A DNA stretch of 64,000 bases from Leishmania mexicana MHOM/GT/2001/U1103 (taxonomy: Eukaryota > Euglenozoa > Kinetoplastea > Trypanosomatida > Trypanosomatidae), in contig NC_018324.1 in assembly GCF_000234665.1 (NCBI RefSeq), positions 863,501-927,500 of the forward strand, read 5' to 3'. How positions within the stretch are numbered: the stretch's first letter is position 1; each line of letters begins with the position of its first letter. Under the pieces are notes generated by a model, which was given only the letters and a program-made list of their open reading frames with translations, ran no database searches and was not told the DNA's origin. Shown one piece after another: positions 1-10,632 of the stretch. Position numbers and translations under genes: made by a program.

Positions 1-2
1 AG

Positions 3-2693
3 CGCCTCATCAGCCTCCGAAACAGCGCGCGTCCGCCGGAGCCGTCCCCACCAACGCAGACCTCCGCGAACGCACAAGCGTTGCGTGAAGAGACCGTGGC
101 AGGCATACGCCGGTGCGCACCATCCCTAAATTCGGGCAGCTCGCAGGTGTTTGAGCCCACCGGTAGGGATGACGGGCACTCTGACAGTGCCACCACCACA
201 ACGGCTTTCGCTGCCACGGCTCTGCCGCGCACGTCTAGAGACGACTCGCTCTCCCTTCCGCGCCCTCGCTCATACGCAGCGCCACCGCTACCGTCGTCGG
301 GATCATCATCATCGCCAGCGCCAGCTACCGTTGCTGCTGCTGCTGCCGCCGCCGCATTGCTGAAGATTCGAAACAGAATCGGCAACAGCACAACACCCGG
401 CACCGTTACCAGTGGTCACTCGTCTTCAGAGGTACTGTCGCAACCCTCGTCGCGCCACTCGACCGCCAGACCCCCGCAAAAGGCGCTGCGATCGTGGACA
501 CAGCCAACGCTTTCTCTGCAGCGACCGCCGTCCGCCGCCGTCACCGTCACCAGTCACCCTACAGGAGAGCCGCACGAGCGGAGTTACGTCACCACCGCTT
601 CCGCGACCCTGTCGCCGCAGCACGTATTTTTGTCCTCGTCATCACCTACTCCCCCTCCAGCGGACGCACCTGGATCAGCGGTGGAGCTGCATCGAGAGGT
701 GCTGGGGCTGGGCGGTGACGCGGCTGGATGCAGCGACATGGTAGGACGGACATCGGAGTCACAAGCAGGGCTCAAGCGACCGCGCGACTTTGACGTCCCC
801 TCAATATCCGATGATGAGGATGACAGTGACGATGGTGGTGATGGTGGACAGGGAGGTACCATCGCCTCCTCGCCAGCCTCTCTGCGTTCTTCCTCTTCCT
901 CTACCGACAAGGCATCCGCGCCGCTCTCGATGATCAACGGCGTGGGTGCCGGTCTCTCTCGTGCTCCTGTAAGGGGTGAAGGGCTCGGCGAGGGCTCGGC
1001 AACGCGTCCCCTTGCAGCGTGGACAGGTTTCCTCCCGCGTCCTGGTGTTGGCGATGGAAGCACTGCACCAAGGCCGCAGTACCCTCTCGACCTTGCAAGT
1101 CTGCACCAGCACGCTCTTCCGCTGCTGAACAGAACCACCACGTCATCCGACAAAGAAGTCGCGCAAGCGACGTTCGACCATGAAACGGAGGAGGACGAGG
1201 ATGCGGTCACAGATGATGAGACCGGAGAGGAGGATGGGGGTGGCGGCCGCCTGAGCATGGTGCAAAGTGACCCGCTCCGTGTCGTAGTGGATTTCGCTGA
1301 AGTAAGAAGGATTGCAGCGCGCACCAAGACGGTTGCTGCTGCCGTTGCCAGTAGTGATGGCGCCCTGCAACAAGCGGAGGAGGCGGAAGCCATGCTCACA
1401 GACGCCAGAAAGGGGAGAGAGTTGCATCACCACGCGAAGCAGGATAATGCGAACAGTTGCAGTCTTGAAGCAAGGCGCGACGCGCGGGACGTCGCAAGCG
1501 CACGCGCTCTCTTGGAGAAGCGAGCATGGGCTGACGTTCATCGGCGTGCGACTCAAGCGGCCACCACACCCGCATCACCATCGGAGCTTCTCCTCGACCT
1601 ACTTCAGCATCTCCCCAGCACGGCGGTACGTGCGATTTACGACCAAAGCAGCTGCCCGCCCACCGCCGCGGCCAGCGGCTTCAACGAAGACTTCCACAAG
1701 TGCGTGCAGCAGTTCATGACACACATTGTGCTCCAGCGCGATGGCCGAACCGGCGACGCGAAACAGCCCTCCGTCTCGCTTTCTGATGCAGCGGCGGCGC
1801 AGCAAGCCAGTGCCTCTCCTCGCCATCGCAGTAGCATGCAACGAAAGGGTGCAAAGCAGAAGCAGAAAGACGGTGAAGTGAAGCAGCTCGTTGCGGCTGT
1901 CGAGAGGGGTATTGCAGACGATGTGCGCGATGTCGTTGCCTACGCCCGATTCGTCATGCAGGAGCGGCTGCATCAAGAGCAGCGGAAGGGGTCAGAACGT
2001 CCCTCACCACCTTCGAAGACGGCAGTCGGAGAATCGGAGGGGGACCTCTGCCCTGACGGCGACATGCGGGCCCCCAAACAGCACCAACAGCTTGCTGAGC
2101 TGCGAGCGGTGGTTGAGAGAAAGCTGAGCCTCATCTGCGCTGCTGCGGGTGCTACCGACGAAGAGGGCGAGTCCGAGACGGCGACCTTGCGCACGAAGCG
2201 AACGCAGAGCAAGGGGGGCTGCGGGGATGACGCAAACGGCACTCCAGGGGCAACTGATGCTGCGCTGCAGGATTCCAAGACAATGTTTATCGCGGCCCAC
2301 ACGCGATTCATGGACGTCGTGCGCAGCGCAGCGGCAAGTCGCCGCGAGAAAGTGGAGGCAGCTCAAGTTGTGGAGCAGAGACTGGAGGCCACGGTGGCCG
2401 CCTGGAGGAAGTCCTATGATAAGCTGCTGACGCGCGAGCTGAACCGTCACCGCGCGGGGAAGAGACCAGAGAAGCAATCACGGACGGAGGCACTGCTTGA
2501 GGCTCTGCAGCCGCATCAGGAGAAGCACCAGAAGCGGCAACCCCACCAACCCCCGGCTGGCCTGTGGGAGATGACGAAGGGAATGCACAAGAAAGATCGC
2601 AAGCACATGAATAAGCTTGTCAAGGCGGCGGCTAATGTGTTCCCTCTCCCTCCCTTCCAGTACCCACCAGCACCACCACACTTCTCTCCGTAG
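3..2693 (+). CDS. Conserved-type hypothetical protein, 5' partial
   Basis: The frame is open from base 3 to the stop at 2691-2693 with no stop upstream, so the true start lies left of the window; an apparent start at 81 is a TTG inside the open frame. At least 897 residues are visible. I recognise no domain. The protein is mostly low complexity: Ser/Ala/Thr/Pro-rich in the first third, with acidic runs such as SDDEDDSDDGGDGG. From about base 1240 to the end it is Ala/Gln/Arg/Lys/Glu-rich and probably helical. The C-terminus holds a short conserved-looking basic segment (LWEMTKGMHKKDRKHMNK) followed by a Pro-rich tail. It is probably a largely disordered nuclear or cytoskeletal scaffold, but this is inferred from composition only. 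Coding status is supported by frame length, GC-rich third positions and orientation matching its neighbours. Confidence 0.8.
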   Translation, partial: RLISLRNSARPPEPSPPTQTSANAQALREETVAGIRRCAPSLNSGSSQVFEPTGRDDGHSDSATTTTAFAATALPRTSRDDSLSLPRPRSYAAPPLPSSGSSSSPAPATVAAAAAAAALLKIRNRIGNSTTPGTVTSGHSSSEVLSQPSSRHSTARPPQKALRSWTQPTLSLQRPPSAAVTVTSHPTGEPHERSYVTTASATLSPQHVFLSSSSPTPPPADAPGSAVELHREVLGLGGDAAGCSDMVGRTSESQAGLKRPRDFDVPSISDDEDDSDDGGDGGQGGTIASSPASLRSSSSSTDKASAPLSMINGVGAGLSRAPVRGEGLGEGSATRPLAAWTGFLPRPGVGDGSTAPRPQYPLDLASLHQHALPLLNRTTTSSDKEVAQATFDHETEEDEDAVTDDETGEEDGGGGRLSMVQSDPLRVVVDFAEVRRIAARTKTVAAAVASSDGALQQAEEAEAMLTDARKGRELHHHAKQDNANSCSLEARRDARDVASARALLEKRAWADVHRRATQAATTPASPSELLLDLLQHLPSTAVRAIYDQSSCPPTAAASGFNEDFHKCVQQFMTHIVLQRDGRTGDAKQPSVSLSDAAAAQQASASPRHRSSMQRKGAKQKQKDGEVKQLVAAVERGIADDVRDVVAYARFVMQERLHQEQRKGSERPSPPSKTAVGESEGDLCPDGDMRAPKQHQQLAELRAVVERKLSLICAAAGATDEEGESETATLRTKRTQSKGGCGDDANGTPGATDAALQDSKTMFIAAHTRFMDVVRSAAASRREKVEAAQVVEQRLEATVAAWRKSYDKLLTRELNRHRAGKRPEKQSRTEALLEALQPHQEKHQKRQPHQPPAGLWEMTKGMHKKDRKHMNKLVKAAANVFPLPPFQYPPAPPHFSP

Positions 2694-3311
2694 CGCCGCC
2701 CTTTCCTTTCCCTCCCACGCTTTGCAGTCTGTCCGTGACGGCGGCGGTCATCTCCGCACACACTCCCGAGCGACAGGCGTACGCACAGGCAGGCAAGCGC
2801 AAGGGCACATGATATGCGCCTGCTCTACGGGCTATCTCTCCCGTGCGAAAGAGAGTGAGGAAAAAAGAGAGCAGCTTCGATCGTGCACGCCGCTGTCCGA
2901 GTTGCATACACGCGGTTCCCGGCACCGCTTGCGTGCCTCGCGTTTGCCTTCTCATGTGGTTTCCTTTTTTTTCTGCATTTTTCAGTGAGTCTCATGAGCT
3001 GGCCCACCCCTTTTCCCCCTCCCCTTTCCGCCGTCGTCGCCTCGGTCGCTTCTTCTCGCGGCTGCTGTCGCGACTGTTGTTTGCCGCATTGGCTTCTCAT
3101 GGCTCTGCCCTCACTGTTGCCCGCTTCACCGGCTCGTTTCCTGCTCTCGTTCTCCCTCTACTCTCCTCTGTTGTATTCGTCTTTCTCTCCCCCGCCCCTC
3201 CCCGATTTCGACGCTCAGAAGCAGCAGGGGTGGGGAGTGTGTCTCCGCAGCAGCGTTCAAAACTCCTGCTCTCTCTCTCTCTCTCGGCTTTCATAGTCGT
3301 CGCTCAGCACC
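2694..3311 (+). other. Intergenic spacer with trans-splice signals
   Basis: This is the 3'UTR of the first gene plus the 5' signal of the second. A classic polypyrimidine tract at 2961-2983 ends in CAG (AG at 2984-2985). A CT microsatellite lies at about 3269-3284, followed by AG at 3294-3295 and 3306-3307 just before the next ATG. No gene seen. Confidence 0.55.
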
Positions 3312-5171
3312 ATGGAGGCGCTGTTCTACGACCACACCGTCACCAGCACGGCAACCCGCCAGGCAGACCTTCGCCAGGCCCTGCAGGCATTTCTGGCAGA
3401 CTCCGCATCGCGGTCGGCCATTCAGCTCATCGCCCTCTTTGTTCACATTCCCGTTCCTTCCACCGTTGCTGTGGCCGCCCACGCTGCGACAGGTAAAGCA
3501 ACTTCCGCGGCTTCACCATCGCCTCCGGCGGCGTCCCATCGGAGTCGCGTCGCGAAAAAGCTGGCCTGGTGCGCCTGGGAAGCTGACCGACGCCTTTGTC
3601 AGGCAGGCGAGGATGCATCGGAGATGAACAAGTGGGTCACACACGATGACTTCTCGGCGTCACGAAAGGCTGGTGCCGGGATCGCCAGGTCGTCTTTCAG
3701 CAGCGCTTTTGTTGTCACTGTGGCTTTCTTGGCCCCGCACACACGTGACGACCTCGTTGTCTACGAGAGCTGGCAGCGCTGTGCAGAGATGTGCTCCGAG
3801 GCGTCGGCCGCTGGCGTGGCGCGCGGCTCCGCATCGCGAACCACTCGAATGCTCTCGCCACTGCGCCATGCCAGTCTCATCGCTCTTTCGCTTGGGGCTC
3901 CATCGCTGCTGTTGTCGTGGGCAGAGCGGCCCACGCGCTGTCACCTAGACAGTATTCTTCTTCCCCATCAGAGCCTTCTCGTGGATCTGTCGTGGTGGGT
4001 GGCGACGGCAAGCGGGAGTGCAGATGCAGTAAGCGATCCTGCAGCCGGCAGCCGTGTAAGCAACTCGGCGCTGCGCGATATATTTATCAGCGACGTGCAG
4101 CGTTCTTTGAAGCTGCCGAAGGGGGACAGCCGGTGCGCAGTCTGGATCTCGTATGCAACCCTTTTGGCGTCTCTGCACCCTCAGGTGATAGGCAGGGGCG
4201 ACGGCGCCGACGGTGACGGCGTGAACATGGACATGCGCGTTGCAGGAAGTGCGTCACGGTGGAAGCGTGGCCGGAACTCGCTATATGGCGAGGTCTCCGG
4301 CGTGGACGAGCAGGCCTTCATGATGACGTACGGCCAGATTCGCCATCTGCTCAGCTCACTCAACGCCAGCCGAGCCGGTGCAGTAGGCCGCACGCAGTTC
4401 CTGCGCGTTGTTCTGAGCTACGGCGGCCCTTCTTCTGCTTTGCGCCGCCAGCTCGTGCACACATGCAGTCGCACAAAGCACGGAGTCACGGCGGTCGATG
4501 CAGCACTGCTGTGCACTCGGTCACTCGTTGACGTGCACGCCTTGTTTGGCGTGCTCGCCGGACAGGACACAGTAAACGTGTACAGTGAGGCCGCCGCGTT
4601 TGTGCGCACGGCGCGACGCCGCGCTAGCGCAGGCCAGGCATCGCAGCAACGGCATCAGCGCATCGCTGTTCAAAGCGCACGAGTGGAGATGTCCTCGTCA
4701 CCCTCTTCCGGCCCCCCCGGCACCGAACACGAGGTGGCGGATCGTGGTGCAGGAAACCTGTGTCACAACGCCTTCGTGGAACGAGGTGCCAGAGCGCTGG
4801 CACGAAGGCTCCGACTGTGGGAGCGCAAACGGCTGGGCAAACGGGGACAGCGAGGGGTGCCCGTTCGCCCACGCGACAAGGCAGCAAAGAGGCCGATGAA
4901 GCGAGCGCATGCTGAGACCAGCGGTGCTGATTCGGAGCGTGTTCTCGTGCACGCTGTCGAAAGGGCTAGTCGAGCGGCGGTGAGTCCCAAGACGGGGAAC
5001 AAGCGCCGAGCGGAGCCGCTAGCGAGCGGGGATGGCCGCCCTTCGGCCTCCGCCACGATAGCCTTGCTGCCACCCCAGAAGCAGCGGAGGACGGATGCGG
5101 CGACTGTCAGCCCAGCGCCGACTACTGATACAGCTCTCAGCTGGAGCGAGGATGTAGCTGGTAGTGGCTGA
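3312..5171 (+). CDS. Hypothetical protein, 619 aa
   Basis: A clean ATG at 3312 (context caccATGG) opens 619 codons. I do not recognise the family. Residues 1-430 look folded: alternating hydrophobic helices, several conserved-looking Trp and Cys residues, and few low-complexity runs apart from short Ala/Ser loops. From about residue 440 the chain becomes basic and Ser/Arg/Ala-rich, with clusters such as RRRAS, KRLGKRGQR and KQRR that could act as nuclear-localisation signals. There is no signal peptide and no clear transmembrane segment. A two-part architecture of an N-terminal helical domain and a basic tail would suit a nucleic-acid-binding or nuclear scaffold protein, but this is inference. 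The AG dinucleotides at 3294 and 3306 give plausible spliced-leader sites with 5'UTRs under 20 nt. A profile search would be needed for a family name. Confidence 0.8.
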   Translation: MEALFYDHTVTSTATRQADLRQALQAFLADSASRSAIQLIALFVHIPVPSTVAVAAHAATGKATSAASPSPPAASHRSRVAKKLAWCAWEADRRLCQAGEDASEMNKWVTHDDFSASRKAGAGIARSSFSSAFVVTVAFLAPHTRDDLVVYESWQRCAEMCSEASAAGVARGSASRTTRMLSPLRHASLIALSLGAPSLLLSWAERPTRCHLDSILLPHQSLLVDLSWWVATASGSADAVSDPAAGSRVSNSALRDIFISDVQRSLKLPKGDSRCAVWISYATLLASLHPQVIGRGDGADGDGVNMDMRVAGSASRWKRGRNSLYGEVSGVDEQAFMMTYGQIRHLLSSLNASRAGAVGRTQFLRVVLSYGGPSSALRRQLVHTCSRTKHGVTAVDAALLCTRSLVDVHALFGVLAGQDTVNVYSEAAAFVRTARRRASAGQASQQRHQRIAVQSARVEMSSSPSSGPPGTEHEVADRGAGNLCHNAFVERGARALARRLRLWERKRLGKRGQRGVPVRPRDKAAKRPMKRAHAETSGADSERVLVHAVERASRAAVSPKTGNKRRAEPLASGDGRPSASATIALLPPQKQRRTDAATVSPAPTTDTALSWSEDVAGSG

Positions 5172-6139
5172 AGTAGGTGGGCTCCTGCCACCCCCACTGC
5201 GTTCCTCTGCGTCTGTCTGCTGAGATGCGCACAACACGAAATACACGCCATCTCTGCTTTGTTCTTCTTGATTTGCTTCGTGGTTAGCAAGGCTGCTGTC
5301 GGCGCAACAGGCATTGGTGTGCGCAGATAAGGCGTGCACGCACACGTACACGATAGCAGCACACGCAGCACTTTACATTGAAGAGGGACAAGTGACTTTT
5401 TCAGTAACGTGGCCGAGCAACCGCGGAGACGCGGAGGATTGCGGTGGTGCAGTTGCATTATCTTACGTTATCCATCTTTTCCCCTTTCAAGCTGCTCTTC
5501 TACCTTGCATGTCGGCCTTTTCACGCCGTCGCTGTTGGGGAAGGGGGGGGGGCGGTGAGTGTGTAAACACTCAGACAAAGGCCACGTCAGCGCACGGTCT
5601 CTCTCCCCGCCTCCGTCGAACGCCTCTCGCTTCACCAGTCGCTTGGCACCACCACCACCTCTCGTCCTCTACCCTCCTCTCCGTCTCTCGGCGCTGTCTC
5701 TATGTCTTACGTCCTTGTGTGCCGCCTGGGCACCCACAACAACGAAAAGAAAAACTAAGCATACGATAGCCCAGAGCATTACCAAAACCCTCGACACCCC
5801 ACCTAGCAACAACGGCCGGGATCAGCACAACGAATAGCCGCCATCCCCTCAGCCACACCGCGCCATCCTCGCCTTTTTCTCTCTCACTATCTTTATTCCA
5901 TAACACTACCGACAACAACAACAGCAGCTAAACACACACACACACACACACGGAAACCGCTCAATACAACGCACGCATCCACCACCGCCGCCACCACCAC
6001 CACCACCACCAACCTCTTTCCTCTGTCAATCTCATTCGCACTGAAGAGAGCTTGCGGTCACGCCTTTCCGTCTCGTGTCGCGTACTTCCTCCCTCCCTCC
6101 CTCCCTCCCTCTCCCCCTCTCTCCCCTCTCGTAGCGACG
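5172..6139 (+). other. Intergenic spacer, microsatellite-rich
   Basis: It holds no credible gene. Visible landmarks are a G run near 5541-5551, an AC dinucleotide repeat at 5932-5951, a CCA trinucleotide repeat at about 5983-6010 and a tetranucleotide TCCC repeat at about 6087-6110. The last leads into the acceptor of the next gene. Confidence 0.5.
6087..6134 (+). promoter_or_regulatory. Polypyrimidine tract and putative spliced-leader acceptor
   Basis: A TCCC repeat and CT-rich tract run almost unbroken to 6131 and are followed by the first AG at 6133-6134. Only five bases (cgacg) then separate the AG from the ATG at 6140. In trypanosomatids such tract-plus-AG arrangements direct trans-splicing. 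The exact site is inferred. Confidence 0.5.
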
Positions 6140-7672
6140 ATGAGTAAGGCTTTCGGCAGAGGCATGAATAACGGGAAGTTTGATAAGGACCCGGCGCCAA
6201 GGGATGCGGGTATTCCCATAAGATCTGGTGCAGACATGTACGGTAACGGTGCCCACACCCAGTATCCACAGGCAGAGCTCCACTACAGCGATACCGCGGG
6301 GCCGCCAGCAGATGGCACCCTGCTTTACCCCGAGGCGGCGACAAATCCAATTCAGGCACCAAAGCTCAGCCGCTTCCGCATTCAAGGCTTCAAGGACGTG
6401 TGGGCCACCTTCGCGTTCGCCATATTTTTGATCTTCTCGATTGCCTGGAGCATTGTGCAGATCGCCACATACCACTTCGACACTGACCCGCACAGCCGGT
6501 CTCCGTTCAGCGGGCCAAACGGGCCTCGCCTGATCTATGTCGTCATTGCGTGCGTCGCGTCTGCCTGTGCCTCCGTGATCAGCTCGATAGTGATGCTCAC
6601 CTTGATGCAGCGCATTCCCGTCCAGATGATCTACGTTGCGAACATCATGACAATTTTTATGTTTGTCGCCTCTGCTGTGATGGCGTTCTTGCGGATCAAT
6701 GTTGTCGTTGGCATTCTCATGATCATATGCGCCGTCTTTCAGGCCGTCTGGCTCTTCCTCGTGCGCCACCGCATCCCATTTGCGGCCGCGCTTCTGCGAA
6801 CATCGGCGAGGCTTATCAGTACGTACAAGCTCACAATTGTACTGAACCTCATGCTGTGCGTTGCGTCATTCGGCTACATCGCGCTCTGGGGCTATGGTGT
6901 GGCGGCGCCAGTCGACCGCCTTTACAAGGACCAGGGCAACGGCGGCTACATCTTTGTGATTGTCTTGCTCGTCTTTACGATGCTGTGGGTGTCGCAAGTG
7001 ACGCCGAACGTGATGCACGTGACGACGAGCGGCCTGGCCGCCACGTGGTACTTTGCCGGCTCGCAGAACATGCCGCGCAACCCCACACTGGCCTCGTTTA
7101 AGCGTGCCGTGACGACGAGCTTTGGCTCCATCTGCTTCGGCTCCCTCGTTGTCGCCATCATTCAGTTCATTCGCTGGCTGGTCGAAAGTTCCTCCAGCGA
7201 CTACGAGAACGGCTTCGTGCAGTGCTTGCTGTCATGCGTTCTGCGATGCATCGAGAGAATCGTCGAGTACTTCAATCGCTACGCGTTCGTCCACGTGGCC
7301 ATCTACGGCTGCAGCTACATCGAGGGTGCAAAGCGGACCTTTGCGCTGTGCAGGCAGTGCTTCTTTGCCGCCTACTTCAATGACTGCCTCGTGTCGCCGA
7401 CCCTGAACATGTTCGCGTTCGCCGTTTCGCTTGTGTTTGCGTTCATCGCTGGTGTTATCTCCATGTCGTGGCCGATTGGCGTGCTCGCGTTCGTCGTTGC
7501 GTTGATTGTGCATTCGCTCTTTTTCGTGCCCGTGGAGAGCGCTGTGACGACTGTGTTCGTGTGCTTTGCGGAGTGCCCTGAGGCCCTGCGTGAGTCCGAC
7601 CTGGAGTTGTACGCCACCATCCACGCCGCGGACGCGAACGGCACGCACAACAATGCCCCGCCACCGTTGTAA
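6140..7672 (+). CDS. Choline transporter-like protein (CTL/SLC44/Pns1 family)
   Basis: This is a 510-residue polytopic membrane protein. About 85 cytosolic residues rich in Pro, Gly and Tyr precede roughly ten hydrophobic segments, beginning near residue 94 (VWATFAFAIFLIFSIAW) and ending near 480. Family hallmarks are the PRNPTLASFKRAVTTSFG segment from about residue 312 and the NRYAFVHVAIYGCSYIEGAK segment from residue 379. Both match the conserved C-terminal half of CTL/Pns1 proteins (compare NxYAxxxxAI). Members of the family are plasma- or organelle-membrane solute carriers linked to choline or ethanolamine uptake, though the yeast member Pns1 has no proven choline transport, so the substrate is not certain here. 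In a parasite that makes phosphatidylcholine through the Kennedy pathway, choline uptake is a reasonable guess. The length is normal for a protist or fungal member. Confidence 0.88.
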   Translation: MSKAFGRGMNNGKFDKDPAPRDAGIPIRSGADMYGNGAHTQYPQAELHYSDTAGPPADGTLLYPEAATNPIQAPKLSRFRIQGFKDVWATFAFAIFLIFSIAWSIVQIATYHFDTDPHSRSPFSGPNGPRLIYVVIACVASACASVISSIVMLTLMQRIPVQMIYVANIMTIFMFVASAVMAFLRINVVVGILMIICAVFQAVWLFLVRHRIPFAAALLRTSARLISTYKLTIVLNLMLCVASFGYIALWGYGVAAPVDRLYKDQGNGGYIFVIVLLVFTMLWVSQVTPNVMHVTTSGLAATWYFAGSQNMPRNPTLASFKRAVTTSFGSICFGSLVVAIIQFIRWLVESSSSDYENGFVQCLLSCVLRCIERIVEYFNRYAFVHVAIYGCSYIEGAKRTFALCRQCFFAAYFNDCLVSPTLNMFAFAVSLVFAFIAGVISMSWPIGVLAFVVALIVHSLFFVPVESAVTTVFVCFAECPEALRESDLELYATIHAADANGTHNNAPPPL

Positions 7673-9504
7673 GCGACCGCCAGGAATGATGAACGCATGA
7701 TATAAAAGGAAAACCCTCGGCGACAGCGAAACTGTGAGGAGCCGCGGCCGCCACATCAGGAGGAATGCCATATACCGGACATTCTTCTTTTGTCTGTTGT
7801 TCGTCGGCATCATGGTATATCCTCGTGTGAGGCAGCACTGCTGTGGTCCACACCGTTGGACGCCGCGTTTTCGTTTCATTCTCTCTCTGCATTTTCATCA
7901 TTTTTTTTGTTGTTGTTTGGCTTTCGCCACTATTTCCTGCATATGCGGCGGATCTGTTGTCGACGTTTTTGATGTTCGTTTTTGTTGTTGTTCTTCTCAC
8001 CTCTCCCCACCCTCTCCTCTTTTTCTCCCCTTTCCTTCTCTCGTTGCTTTAGCCAGTGGCTTCCAACACGTGTGCACATCTGCGAGTGTGCACGTGCGTG
8101 TGCGTGTACGTATCTCGCACTGTCCCTCCTGTGTTGATTCTTCTTGGCTTTTCAATATTTGCCGTGGTTTCTTTGTTTTTTTTTTGCCTTATTTTATCTC
8201 ACACACATCACGTGCATCGAAGGCATCGATGGCAGTCGCCTTTGTCGCGCCTCTCGCACCAGCTCGTCATGCTGCATGACGTCTCTGGGGATTCTGTGTA
8301 TCTTGCTACGTCACGAACGTTTTCGAGCCGCCTCCCCCAGTGTGCTCCTCTTCAGCTGCTTCGATTTCGCTCATGGCCTCTTTCGAATTCGTGTCTCTGT
8401 GTGTGTGTGCGTTTTTTTTCTTGTTGCTGCACATAAGTATTTTTGCCGGTCTTTGGATGTGTTTGAAGTGCGTCTGTAGATGGGCAGGGAGTGGGGTGCG
8501 TCGAGTGAGCTTGCTGTGTGGGTGACGCCTTGTCTTTGAGGAACCGCCTGCTCTCATGTACCCCTCCCCCTTCTTTACACGCATACAAGGGAGTTCTTTA
8601 CACATCCCGGGTCTGGCAAATACATGTTGCCCTGTTGCTGATGAATGCGCATCGTTGTATTTGGTCCCCACCGTGCTGCCGTGCAGGGGGGAGAACGACC
8701 TCCCTTAGGTGTGTCGTTTGCTTTTCACCAGCGGGATGAAAATAAGCGACAATGGAACAAGAAGGCTGTGTGCGTCTACGTGTGCGCATAAGCGCGGGAA
8801 CAGGAAGAAGCTCCCCTTCCTGCCCCCACCCCTCTCCGGCTTTGCTCACCTCGCGTCCTACTCGCCGTTTCTTGGCTCGCAGCACATCTCGATGTGCGTG
8901 CGTGTGTGTGTGTATGTCGTTCGCCCTTGATATAGGCTTGTGCGGTCAGTGTGAGTGAGCGGGGGAGGGGGAGAAAGCATATGGACAGAGGGCAGGTCTG
9001 CACATATCGGCTCCGATAGTGATCATGCGCATCAGCAATGTGGCAGCTGGTTATGCCGACGCTGAACCCACCAAGCATCGCCTTCCGCCGATATCATTTT
9101 CTCTCACTCGCTCACGTCTTCTGCTGCTCCTCTTCGGCCTCCGCCATCCGTCATTCCACGCCTCTCCTCTTCTCTTCTCCATCCTTCGTTCTCCCTCTTC
9201 CGGTCGACACAATACACTGAGCCGCCTCCGCGTGTTCGACCGTCACTTCGGAATCCGCGACTCTCTGTGCCAGCTCGGAGACGCACCTTGCCAAACATAT
9301 CATCGACGCCGCTCCGTCGGGGTCCCTGTTACCAGAACGATACCACACTTGAGTCTGTTTGGTCACTTTCTCTCCAATACTTAGATCCTTTTTCTTGCAA
9401 CGCGGTAGTGCATCAACGCACACTGACACACGTACACGCGAAGGCACCGCACGAGTGGTTCAGCCTCTGCAGCCCTCCTCCCCCTCCCCCCTCCCCCTCC
9501 AGCC
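7673..9504 (+). other. Intergenic spacer, 1.8 kb, no gene seen
   Basis: Short frames in this stretch are Ser/Phe/Leu/Cys-rich and follow T/C-rich low-complexity DNA, as expected of a 3'UTR. Landmarks are T-rich runs near 7900-8050 and 8160-8190 and TG-rich stretches near 8085-8112 and 8395-8412. I see no repeat shared with the rest of the window. Confidence 0.45.
9473..9502 (+). promoter_or_regulatory. Polypyrimidine tract and putative spliced-leader acceptor
   Basis: An uninterrupted C/T tract from 9473 to 9500 ends with AG at 9501-9502, only two bases before the ATG at 9505. If used, the mature mRNA would have the spliced leader virtually abutting the start codon. An alternative AG at 9471-9472 precedes the tract. 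Confidence 0.45.
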
Positions 9505-10632
9505 ATGTTTCGCGGCCACACGTTCTTGGTCTCTCTTGCGGCGTCGCCGTTGACGGTGGCAGAGCTTACCCAAAACGGCGGCCGCGTGGTGTACCACTTG
9601 GATGACAAAACTCCCGTCACATGTGCCATCATCGCGAGCGATAACCAGCCCGGCACTCCCGCGCGCTGCAGCCGTGGCTGGGGGTCGGCAAAGGAGCTGC
9701 CTAAATCAGTGGAGAGCCGCATCCGTTCCAGTCGCCTCACAGTAGTCTACGAGCGTTGGGTGCATCAGTGCCTGTGCGAGAACCGTCTCCTGCTGCCGTG
9801 CCGAGACTACCCCGACACCATCGCTTACGACCCGTACTTATTTGCTGGCGTTTACTTCACGACGACCCAGCTGCCGCTGCAGCTGAAAGCGAACATTATC
9901 GCACTCATGCAGTTCTACGGTGCCACGTACCACAACCACCTACTGGACACGACTAACCTGTTGGTTTACAGTCACGTGAGCCTTTCACCTGCCGCCCCGC
10001 GGCATGCGGTGACGAGCCCTCTAGCACCTCAGCCCCTCGTTGCCGGTGGTCGAGACGAAGAGGCACCGTCGTCCACCAAAGAAACGGAGGCAGCAAACAC
10101 CAGTTCCAGCCAGCAGTTGTCGACGGGCCGGTCTGGCGACAACCCTAACGAGGCTGCTCTACCATCGCTGACGAAGCTCGCCGTTGCGCGTCAGCGTGGC
10201 CTGGCGTGCGTGACACCACAGTGGGTGCAGCTGTGTCTGAACACTGGCGAACTGAAACCGGCAAGCTCGGCTCTAGGGGCTGCACCTCTTGCTCAGACCC
10301 CGTCGCTTCCTTCCACCAACTCCAGCGCAACCCTCCGGACTGACGCGCCTGTGCCCACCGTGACTGCTGCTGACGAGATTCGCTACCATGAGGAGGAAGT
10401 GGATCGATGGATCGACGAAGTACTCAGCAGCACCCCACCTTCGGCTCATCCGAACTCTGGTGGCGCCACGATGGGTGCGTGTGCGGCGCACCTCCCTGGG
10501 CCGTCGTTGTGCACGGTGCCGGGAAGACCGGAGGAAGCTGCAGAGGTGCGTGAGGCGCTCATGCTAGCAGCTCAGCTCTCCCTCTCTGGTGCGTCAGTGC
10601 CGAGGACGCGAAAGCGGCGTCGCGCGCACTAA
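9505..10632 (+). CDS. BRCT-repeat protein
   Basis: The 375-residue protein carries at least two BRCT-like repeats. The first, residues 1-98, starts FRGHTFLVSL, contains the glycine turn NGGRVVYHL and ends with the signature tryptophan helix VVYERWVHQCLCENRLL. The second starts at about residue 115 (LFAGVYFTT), has helix IIALMQFYGATY and strand TTNLLVYS. It is then interrupted by an approximately 60-residue Ser/Thr/Ala/Pro loop (about 170-215), and closes with KLAVARQRGLACVTPQWVQLC, whose CVTPQWV is a typical BRCT tryptophan motif. The C-terminal third is disordered and ends in a basic cluster (RTRKRRR) that may be a nuclear signal. BRCT pairs bind phosphopeptides in DNA-damage and replication-checkpoint scaffolds, and the tandem layout recalls the N-termini of TopBP1/Rtt107-type proteins. 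Which role applies here is not shown. Confidence 0.8.
   Translation: MFRGHTFLVSLAASPLTVAELTQNGGRVVYHLDDKTPVTCAIIASDNQPGTPARCSRGWGSAKELPKSVESRIRSSRLTVVYERWVHQCLCENRLLLPCRDYPDTIAYDPYLFAGVYFTTTQLPLQLKANIIALMQFYGATYHNHLLDTTNLLVYSHVSLSPAAPRHAVTSPLAPQPLVAGGRDEEAPSSTKETEAANTSSSQQLSTGRSGDNPNEAALPSLTKLAVARQRGLACVTPQWVQLCLNTGELKPASSALGAAPLAQTPSLPSTNSSATLRTDAPVPTVTAADEIRYHEEEVDRWIDEVLSSTPPSAHPNSGGATMGACAAHLPGPSLCTVPGRPEEAAEVREALMLAAQLSLSGASVPRTRKRRRAH

Noticed and set aside
584..1399. 271-codon frame on the - strand
   Set aside because: It is the antisense shadow of the first gene, which is open from the left edge to 2693. Ser/Val/Arg richness reflects the complement of GC-rich codons.
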